In this document: piece by piece, positions 1 through 4,126 of the stretch
Layout: every line of letters starts with the position of its first letter
Numbering within the stretch: position 1 is the first letter of the stretch
DNA from: JBGPMO01 sp041487075
Lineage (GTDB): Bacteria; Patescibacteriota; Minisyncoccia; UBA6257; 1-14-0-10-40-38
Length of the DNA: 7,492 bases
Direction of reading: 5' to 3'
Assembly: GCA_041487075.1 (NCBI GenBank)
Contig: JBGPMO010000035.1
Span: 1 to 7,492, forward strand
Translations under genes and position numbers: made by a program
Notes under the pieces: generated by a model
What the model was told of the DNA's origin: nothing
Databases searched by the model: none
The model's input: the letters and a program-made list of their open reading frames with translations, nothing else

Positions 1-9
1 ATCAATCCT

Positions 10-582
10 ATGCTCACTATTGGATCAAAAATCCCCCACCTCGAACTCGAGGCGTTTCAAAACAACGAAGTAAGAAAGGTTAAACTCCAAAGCTTTAAAA
101 ACAAATGGCTGATTCTTATGTTCTATCCGGGAGACTTCACCTTCGTCTGCCCGACTGAACTCGAGGAGGTAGCGAATCTCTACCTCACGTTTAAAAAAAT
201 GGGCGCAGAAGTGATGAGTGTTTCCACCGACTCCGTGCATGTGCACAAAGCGTGGCACGATACCTCGCCAGCCATTAAAAAAGTGAAATTCCCTATGCTT
301 GCGGACCAGACCGGGCGCCTATCGCGCGCCTTCGGCACCTACATTGAAAGCGGCGCGGACGAGGGACGATCATTGCGCGGAACATTCGTTTTTGACCCAA
401 ACGGCATTTTGAAAACCATTGAAATCCATGACAACGCTATCGGCCGCTCCGGCAAAGAACTTCTTCGCAAACTCGAAGCGGCAAAATTCGTTGCCGAACA
501 CAAAGGACTCGTCTGCCCGGCAAGCTGGGAACCAGGCAAAAAGAATTTGAAGCCAGGGATGGATCTCGTGGGTAAGATATAA
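10..582 (+). CDS. ahpC: Typical 2-Cys peroxiredoxin (AhpC/Prx1 family), 190 aa
   Basis: A cytosolic thiol peroxidase that reduces hydrogen peroxide, organic hydroperoxides and probably peroxynitrite. The thioredoxin fold starts at the N-terminus (MLTIGSKIPHLELEAF). The peroxidatic cysteine is C47 in FTFVCPTE, with T44 and R123 (LRGTFVFD) completing the active site. The resolving cysteine is C169 in VCPASWEPG, so this is the dimeric 2-Cys type. Length (190 aa) is normal. The GGLG loop and C-terminal YF motif that make some Prx1 enzymes sensitive to over-oxidation are not present; the region around residues 115-119 reads GADEG and the protein ends in GKI. The ATG at 10 fits the family start, but no in-frame stop lies upstream within the window, so an earlier start cannot be excluded. 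No AhpF is nearby, so the reductant is presumably a thioredoxin-like system elsewhere. The gene is followed by sod, suggesting a peroxide/superoxide defence operon. Confidence 0.95.
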   Translation: MLTIGSKIPHLELEAFQNNEVRKVKLQSFKNKWLILMFYPGDFTFVCPTELEEVANLYLTFKKMGAEVMSVSTDSVHVHKAWHDTSPAIKKVKFPMLADQTGRLSRAFGTYIESGADEGRSLRGTFVFDPNGILKTIEIHDNAIGRSGKELLRKLEAAKFVAEHKGLVCPASWEPGKKNLKPGMDLVGKI

Positions 583-609
583 CTTATGACTTACAACTAA
601 TAACTTATA
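582..609. repeat. Heptamer array A: four 7-base units filling the ahpC-sod spacer
   Basis: Four consecutive 7-base units start at 582, 589, 596 and 603. The cores are ACTTA, ACTTA, ACTAA and ACTTA, followed by TG, CA, TA and TA. The first base of the first unit is the last base of the ahpC stop codon. A degenerate fifth unit (610-616) runs into the A of the sod ATG, so the array accounts for essentially the whole 33-base spacer. There is no Shine-Dalgarno motif in it. Function unknown. It could be a slippage-derived spacer or an RNA element used in re-initiation at sod. Confidence 0.78.
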
Positions 610-615
610 ATAAAC

Positions 616-1185
616 ATGTATCAACCAAAAAACTTTGACGCTCTCTTGGGCACGCCCGGGTTTTCGGACCAGATGCTCAAAAACCATTTCACGCTCTACG
701 AGGGGTACGTGACGAACGTGAATAAACTCACGGATGAACTTGTGGCACTGACAAAAGAAGGAAAAGTTGCCACGCCCAGTTTTGCCGAACTCAAACGCCG
801 GTTCGGGTGGGAGTGGAACGGGATGCGGCTTCACGAGCTCTATTTTGAGAATCTTACAAAACAACCGACAACTAACAACCAACAACTTACAACAGAATTA
901 GAAAAGCAATTCGGCTCATTCGACAACTGGCTTGCGGATTTCAAAGCAACCGGTGCCATGCGCGGCATCGGCTGGGTGATACTCTACGAAGAGCCGGTGA
1001 CTAAAAACTTATTCAACGTATGGGTAAGTGAACACGACATGGGGCACTTAGCCGGGTGTACTCCCCTTTTAGTACTCGATCTCTTCGAGCACGCGTATAC
1101 GTTAGACTACGGCATTAAAAAAGCGGACTACCTTGAGGCGTTTGTGAAGGCAATCGATTGGGGAGTAGTTGCTGGAAGAATTTGA
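616..1185 (+). CDS. sodA: Fe/Mn-family superoxide dismutase, 189 aa
   Basis: Dismutates superoxide to oxygen and hydrogen peroxide in the cytosol; the peroxide is a substrate for the AhpC encoded just upstream. The N-terminal helical domain carries HFTLYEGYV (H24) and NGMRLHELYF (H73). The C-terminal domain carries FGSF (99-102), the hallmark DLFEHAY (D155, H159) and a closing DW near 181. H24, H73, D155 and H159 are the expected metal ligands. Deviations: the usual DVWEH has Phe for Trp; the residue two before the ligand Asp is Val153 instead of the common Gly; and the place normally holding the NQD glutamine reads EHD (139-141). Metal preference (Fe, Mn or either) cannot be read from this; the symbol sodA is used loosely. 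Residues 82-94 (K-Q-P-T-T-N-N-Q-Q-L-T-T-E) are a low-complexity linker produced by a 7-base tandem array. The gene ends in TGA. Confidence 0.95.
   Translation: MYQPKNFDALLGTPGFSDQMLKNHFTLYEGYVTNVNKLTDELVALTKEGKVATPSFAELKRRFGWEWNGMRLHELYFENLTKQPTTNNQQLTTELEKQFGSFDNWLADFKATGAMRGIGWVILYEEPVTKNLFNVWVSEHDMGHLAGCTPLLVLDLFEHAYTLDYGIKKADYLEAFVKAIDWGVVAGRI
861..895. repeat. Heptamer array B: five ACAAC+NN units inside sod
   Basis: Five perfectly phased 7-base units start at 861, 868, 875, 882 and 889. Each is ACAAC followed by a different dinucleotide: CG, TA, CA, TT and AG. All variation is confined to the last two positions. Read through in the sod frame, the 35 bases encode the Thr/Asn/Gln-rich segment around residues 82-94, between the helical N-terminal and mixed C-terminal domains, where SODs tolerate loops of varying length. 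Because 35 is not a multiple of three, insertion of exactly this block would have shifted the frame unless compensated. Confidence 0.85.
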
Positions 1186-1191
1186 AGTTAT

Positions 1192-1222
1192 AAAAAGCCG
1201 CTCCCTTACAGAGCGGTTTTTT
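1192..1222 (+). terminator. Rho-independent terminator, likely bidirectional, between sod and the uppS operon
   Basis: A 6-bp G+C-rich stem, CCGCTC (1198-1203) with GAGCGG (1211-1216), closes a 7-base loop and is followed by six T at 1217-1222. Five A at 1192-1196 can extend the stem by pairing with the T-run, with a G1197-U1217 wobble. It begins 7 bases after the sod stop. On the minus strand the same hairpin is followed by five T, so it can also stop the converging operon that ends at 1322. Convergent gene orientation supports this double use. Confidence 0.87.
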
Positions 1223-1280
1223 ACTACGTTCATCTGGTAATGAAAATGTTCTAAGTAAGAATGAACCGAGTCAAGGGGTT

Positions 1281-1315
1281 ACTTATCACTAATCGCTATT
1301 GGCTAGCGGCTAGTC
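1281..1315. repeat. Heptamer array C: five degenerate units at the 3' end of the acylphosphatase-UppS gene
   Basis: Units start at 1281, 1288, 1295, 1302 and 1309. The plus-strand cores are ACTTA, ACTAA, GCTAT, GCTAG and GCTAG, followed by TC, TC, TG, CG and TC. The next seven bases (1316-1322, GCTTT+CC) still fit the pattern and reach the last base of the convergent gene's stop codon (TAG, 1324-1322). The array lies in the 3' untranslated part of the minus-strand operon, upstream of the shared terminator in that direction. It is more degenerate than the other arrays but keeps the 7-base period and the C at position 2. The remaining bases 1223-1280 show nothing I can assign. Confidence 0.7.
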
Positions 1316-1321
1316 GCTTTC

Positions 1322-2347
1322 CTACGCGCCAAAATTCCGCTTTCTCCTGCTGTAATCCGCAAGCGCGGTTTGAAACTGCGGCACCCCGAAATCCGGGAAT
1401 AATTCATTTGCGAAATACAGCTCTGAATATGTTCCCTGCCAGGGCATAAGGCCGGAAATCCGCTGTTCGCCGCTTGTGCGAATGATTAAATCCGGATCGG
1501 GAAATCCGCGGGTATCGAGCGCTCCCTCGAACGCCGCCTCAGAAACTTCGCCCGGGTGATTTTTTAATTTATTCACGGCACGCAGAATCTCATCCCGGCC
1601 GCCATAGTCAAGCGCGAGCCCTAACGAACCATTCTGAAAACCACTCGTTGATGCCTCTAGTCTTTCCAATGAACTGATGATGTCTTTTGGCAGACGATCG
1701 CGACGTCCAAAATGACGAAAGCGAATTTGATCCCCAAAAAGCCGCTCCCGGAGACGCCCCAGATAATTCCGAAAAAGCGTCATGAGATAATCAACCTCTA
1801 GACTGTCGCGTTTCCAATTTTCTGTTGAAAACCCCCAGAAAGTGAAATAGGGAATCTTCAACCGCGCCGCCTCGTCTAACAGCGCGAAAGTGTTTTCGAG
1901 CCCTTGCTTATGCCCCTCAAACGCCTGCCACTTTTTTCCTTTGGCCCAGCGGCGATTGCCGTCAGGAATGATGGCCACATGCTGCGGAAGAATGTCAGGG
2001 ACAAAAAACTGGTCTTTCAAATGTTTGAGTGCGAAAATCTTGTCAGGTACATAGCCGCCGGAGCGGATAATGTTGAAATCTTGGAATGCGCGCGTTGCCG
2101 GCGCCCAATCAAATGAAAGTGAAGTGACGCGCGCAAAAAACGGGCCGCGATAACACCATACGAGAAAAGCCTTGAGTACCTGCTCTTCACCTTCAACAAC
2201 AATCCCGACGGTGCCTTCCGGAAGATTGCGGGTGTATCCGGTAAGCCCCAAACGCTCTGCTTCCTTTTTCGCGCCGCGACGAAAAAAAACGCCTTGTACG
2301 CGCCCCTTCACAACCACGATCAATTGCTTCGTGAGTAGTGACTTCAT
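1322..2347 (-). CDS. uppS: Acylphosphatase domain fused to undecaprenyl diphosphate synthase (cis-prenyltransferase), 341 aa
   Basis: Two domains. Residues 8-95 are an acylphosphatase with the phosphate-binding motif GRVQGVFFR (15-23, catalytic R23) and TRNLPEGTV with the second catalytic residue N41, so it looks active. Residues 120-341 are a Z-type prenyltransferase that condenses IPP units to make the C55-type lipid carrier diphosphate at the membrane. HVAIIPDGNRRWA (123-135) holds the Mg2+-binding D129, with Pro where E. coli has Met. GHKQG (H146), FSTENWKR (N177, R180), FRHFGRRDRLP (210-220), LDYGGR and the IPP-binding IRTSGEQRIS (R290, R296, S298) are intact, and the dimer-reaching Glu of YSELYF (E309) is present. 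The prenyltransferase part has no internal Met start before residue 189; a TTG at residue 110 is the only internal initiation candidate noticed. The ATG overlaps the PAP2 stop by 4 bases, implying translational coupling. The two domains are read without frameshift. Confidence 0.95.
   Translation of the reverse strand: MKSLLTKQLIVVVKGRVQGVFFRRGAKKEAERLGLTGYTRNLPEGTVGIVVEGEEQVLKAFLVWCYRGPFFARVTSLSFDWAPATRAFQDFNIIRSGGYVPDKIFALKHLKDQFFVPDILPQHVAIIPDGNRRWAKGKKWQAFEGHKQGLENTFALLDEAARLKIPYFTFWGFSTENWKRDSLEVDYLMTLFRNYLGRLRERLFGDQIRFRHFGRRDRLPKDIISSLERLEASTSGFQNGSLGLALDYGGRDEILRAVNKLKNHPGEVSEAAFEGALDTRGFPDPDLIIRTSGEQRISGLMPWQGTYSELYFANELFPDFGVPQFQTALADYSRRKRNFGA
2344..2347 (-). promoter_or_regulatory. 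ATGA stop-start overlap coupling PAP2 gene and acylphosphatase-uppS
   Basis: On the minus strand the ATG of the fusion gene (2347-2345) and the TGA of the PAP2 gene (2346-2344) share bases in an ATGA. No Shine-Dalgarno motif precedes it (the upstream bases read CCAGAAACAGT), so initiation of the fusion protein probably depends on ribosomes terminating on the PAP2 gene. This ties the amounts of the two lipid-carrier enzymes together. Confidence 0.8.
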
Positions 2348-2925
2348 ACTGTTTCTGGCATCGCTCGCATCGGCAACGGCTTTTTTAAAATTTTTTCAGC
2401 AACCAACGCTGATACCACTCCAACTATCGCACCGCCTAAAATGTCACTCGGAAAATGGACGCCAACGAAGACGCGGGCGATTCCTATAAGCGTTGCCGCT
2501 CCAAAAAACCAAAGACCCCACGGACGCCGGAGAAAAAACAAGGCAGCAGCGAGGGCGAAAAAAACCGCGGCATGCCCGGAAGGGAAACTTGCCGAATCGG
2601 GAGCGGTGATAAGCGGGATAATGCCGAGCGCCTCCGGCGGGCGCGGACGAAGATAAAAAGCCTTACATGCTTCTGTCACTATGCCGCGGGAGAAAATAAT
2701 CGCGAGCGCGGCAAGAGAAAATTTATAAAATCGAACTTTCCAGTTTCTCTCAAGAAAAAGAAAAAAAAGAAATATAGCAATCAAGATATAGGCGAGGAAC
2801 TCCGCAAAAAAAATGCCGAGGAAATCGAGCAGTGCCGATTTCCCGGCAAACCCATGAATAGCTTGGAAAAGAATAATATCGAATTGCATAGAATAACCAT
2901 GACGAGTGGCGAGACCCTTCGTCAT
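2344..2925 (-). CDS. PAP2-family membrane phosphatase, candidate undecaprenyl-diphosphate phosphatase, 193 aa
   Basis: An integral membrane phosphatase of the type 2 phosphatidic acid phosphatase superfamily, which includes BcrC/PgpB-like enzymes. All three signature motifs are visible: K(x6)RP as KAFYLRPRP (K88, R95), PSGH at 115-118 (H118), and R-x5-H-x3-D as ARVFVGVHFPSD (R151, nucleophile H157, D161); the usual Ser before R151 is Ala. Hydrophobic segments lie near residues 35-58, 68-83, 119-132, 138-156 and 162-176, giving about five or six membrane passes. It starts 17 bases after rpsR and ends in an ATGA overlap with the acylphosphatase-UppS gene. That pairing makes undecaprenyl diphosphate the most likely substrate: UppS makes it, and this enzyme would convert it to the monophosphate carrier. 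That is inference from context; other lipid phosphates are possible. The start could instead be Met13 (2889); neither site has a clear ribosome binding site. Confidence 0.92.
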   Translation of the reverse strand: MTKGLATRHGYSMQFDIILFQAIHGFAGKSALLDFLGIFFAEFLAYILIAIFLFFLFLERNWKVRFYKFSLAALAIIFSRGIVTEACKAFYLRPRPPEALGIIPLITAPDSASFPSGHAAVFFALAAALFFLRRPWGLWFFGAATLIGIARVFVGVHFPSDILGGAIVGVVSALVAEKILKKPLPMRAMPETV

Positions 2926-2942
2926 CCATTACTTGCTTTCGG

Positions 2943-3143
2943 TTAACGCCGGACGTACGGCAGAAGCGCCATAAAGCGCGCACGCTTCACGGCGTTCGCC
3001 AATCGACGCTGATGCTTACTGCAGGTTCCCGTGTAACGGGGATCAATAATTTTCGCCTGCCCCGAAACAAAACGCCGCAGAAGCTCTACTTCCTTATAAT
3101 CAACCTCCTGCATATTTTGCGAACAGAAATAGCACTGGGTCAT
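2943..3143 (-). CDS. rpsR: 30S ribosomal protein bS18, zinc-binding (C+) form, 66 aa
   Basis: A small-subunit ribosomal protein that pairs with S6 on the platform of the 30S subunit. The S18 core is clear: IDYKEVELL-like VDYKEVELLRRFV (14-26), AKI, TGTCSKHQRRLANAVKRARFMALLPYV (38-64). The protein is short because it lacks the basic N-terminal tail of E. coli S18. It retains a CxxC (C4, C7) plus CxxH (C41, H44) set, the likely zinc site of C+ type S18 proteins. It begins 13 bases after ssb, in the classic rpsF-ssb-rpsR order. The usual fourth member, rplI (bL9), is absent and a lipid phosphatase gene follows instead. Confidence 0.97.
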   Translation of the reverse strand: MTQCYFCSQNMQEVDYKEVELLRRFVSGQAKIIDPRYTGTCSKHQRRLANAVKRARFMALLPYVRR

Positions 3144-3156
3144 AATATTATTTTGG

Positions 3157-3618
3157 CTAGAACGGTAAATCCTCCGACTTTACCTCTTCATCGACATCAA
3201 TCGTCGGGATTTCTTCTTTAACGCCTCCCGTAAGCGACTGATCAACCCCTGGTGCTGGCTCGCTGCCGCGGCCCGCATTCGGGGCGCCGCCCGGCCGAGG
3301 GCCAAGCTGCATTCGCTCGGCGACAATTTCCGTGGTCTTCCGGCGCTGGCCCTGCTTATCGTCCCAGCTACGGCTCTGTAGCCTCCCTTCAATCAATACC
3401 AAACTGCCTTTCGTAAGAAATCGGCTTGCTACCTCTGCCTGTTTCCCCCAAACTACAATGTTATGAAATTCGGTTGCTTCTTGCTTTTCACCCCCTTTAT
3501 TAATCCAGACACGATTGGTCGCAAGGCCAAAGCTCCCCACCTGCATCCCGCCGGTGGTGGCGCGCAGTTGAGGATCAGCCGTTAATCTGCCAAGAACGAA
3601 TACTTTGTTGAGATTCAT
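3157..3618 (-). CDS. ssb: Single-stranded DNA-binding protein, 153 aa
   Basis: Binds and protects single-stranded DNA during replication, recombination and repair, normally as a tetramer. The OB-fold spans about residues 1-105, starting MNLNKVFVLGRLTADPQLR, with ATNRVW (33-38), FHNIVVWGKQAE (51-62), LVLIEGRLQSRSW (73-85) and TTEIVAERMQLG (95-106). A Gly/Pro/Glu-rich flexible linker (107-146) follows. The acidic C-terminal tip ends SEDLPF, the partner-recruiting tail seen as DDIPF in E. coli. The length is slightly below the E. coli protein (178 aa). It sits between rpsF (43-base gap) and rpsR (13-base gap). Neither it nor its neighbours has an evident Shine-Dalgarno site. Ends TAG. Confidence 0.96.
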   Translation of the reverse strand: MNLNKVFVLGRLTADPQLRATTGGMQVGSFGLATNRVWINKGGEKQEATEFHNIVVWGKQAEVASRFLTKGSLVLIEGRLQSRSWDDKQGQRRKTTEIVAERMQLGPRPGGAPNAGRGSEPAPGVDQSLTGGVKEEIPTIDVDEEVKSEDLPF

Positions 3619-3629
3619 ACCATTAATTT

Positions 3630-3657
3630 ACAATAGACAATGCACAATTTACAATGG
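3630..3657. repeat. Heptamer array D: four ACAAT+NN units filling the rpsF-ssb spacer
   Basis: Four perfectly phased units start at 3630, 3637, 3644 and 3651. Each is ACAAT followed by AG, GC, TT and GG on the plus strand; on the coding strand the core reads ATTGT. A degenerate fifth unit (3623-3629, TTAAT+TT) extends it to within 5 bases of the ssb start codon, so array material covers about 35 of the 43 spacer bases. As in array B, all differences between the four units fall in the last two positions. Confidence 0.82.
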
Positions 3658-3661
3658 TGAC

Positions 3662-4078
3662 TTATTTCAGTATCTCCTCCAACTTCTGTTCGAGCGCTTC
3701 GTTTGTCAGGATCGAGGACGTTGGCGCTGATTTCGGTTCTTCGCGCCTCAGAGGACGAGAGGAACGCTCTTCGGTTTTCGGAGGCGGGGTGACAAGAAGG
3801 ATGCGAAGTACGTTTGCCTCACCCTTCAGCCCACTCGTAATTTCTTTCGCCGCCGTATGCGGAGCAATAAAATGACAAAACCCAAAAAACGCAGTTGCTT
3901 GTTTTCGAATCGGATACGCAAGGCGAATTGAAACAACCGGGCCAAGATGGGTTATTTCCCCGCCGTGTTTTTTAATCATCTCGGTCAGATGAGATGCAGT
4001 CTCGGGAACCATCAAGAGAAAAGAGAGTTCGTATTCTCGTTCGGCGCGCTCGGCAAGGATATCTTGTTTCTCAGTCAT
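3662..4078 (-). CDS. rpsF: 30S ribosomal protein bS6, 138 aa with a charged C-terminal extension
   Basis: A small-subunit ribosomal protein that forms a heterodimer with S18 when binding the central domain of 16S rRNA. The S6 ferredoxin-like fold covers about residues 15-98: YELSFLLMVPE, IKKHGGEITHLGPVVSIRLAYPIRK (35-59), ATAFFGFCHF and LKGEANVLRILLVTPPP. Weak overall conservation is normal for S6. A short acidic N-terminal lead and a roughly 40-residue charged tail, ending in a probable helix (ALEQKLEEILK), lie outside the fold. It starts 48 bases after rpoC; I saw no convincing promoter or terminator in that gap, so read-through from rpoC is likely. The gene is followed by ssb and rpsR. Confidence 0.93.
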   Translation of the reverse strand: MTEKQDILAERAEREYELSFLLMVPETASHLTEMIKKHGGEITHLGPVVSIRLAYPIRKQATAFFGFCHFIAPHTAAKEITSGLKGEANVLRILLVTPPPKTEERSSRPLRREEPKSAPTSSILTNEALEQKLEEILK

Positions 4079-4126
4079 CGCTTTAAAGTAACAAAATCAA
4101 AGCCTTTTTGGCAAGTCACGCACTCA

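Noticed and set aside
370..885. Minus-strand open frame of 171 codons crossing ahpC and sod
   Set aside because: It overlaps two confidently identified genes, runs through array A and array B, and resembles no family I recognise.
861..895. Reading the heptamer arrays as a CRISPR or attachment site
   Set aside because: Units are 7 bases with 2-base variable positions, far too short for CRISPR repeats and spacers, and no cas, integrase or recombinase gene is in the window.
1253..1284. Inverted repeat AAGTAA / TTACTT in the convergent spacer
   Set aside because: A 6-bp A/T-rich stem with a loop of about 20 bases is expected by chance and lies next to a much better hairpin.
1261..1449. Plus-strand 62-codon frame starting in the convergent spacer
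   Set aside because: Its first third is a translation of array C and the remainder is antisense to the UppS C-terminus. No conserved motif and no ribosome binding site.
2751..2770. A-rich tract with eight consecutive A as a slippage or frameshift site in the PAP2 gene
   Set aside because: It encodes a Phe/Leu-rich membrane segment in frame, and the gene is intact on both sides.
2455..2946. Plus-strand open frame of 163 codons opposite the PAP2 gene
   Set aside because: It is a highly basic, low-complexity translation of the antisense of a membrane protein. The PAP2 frame on the other strand has all its catalytic motifs.
4079..4126. Possible terminator or promoter between rpoC and rpsF
   Set aside because: The only hairpin is GCC-AAAAA-GGC with a 3-bp stem, and a TTGCCA box lacks a credible -10 partner. 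Read-through from rpoC is simpler.
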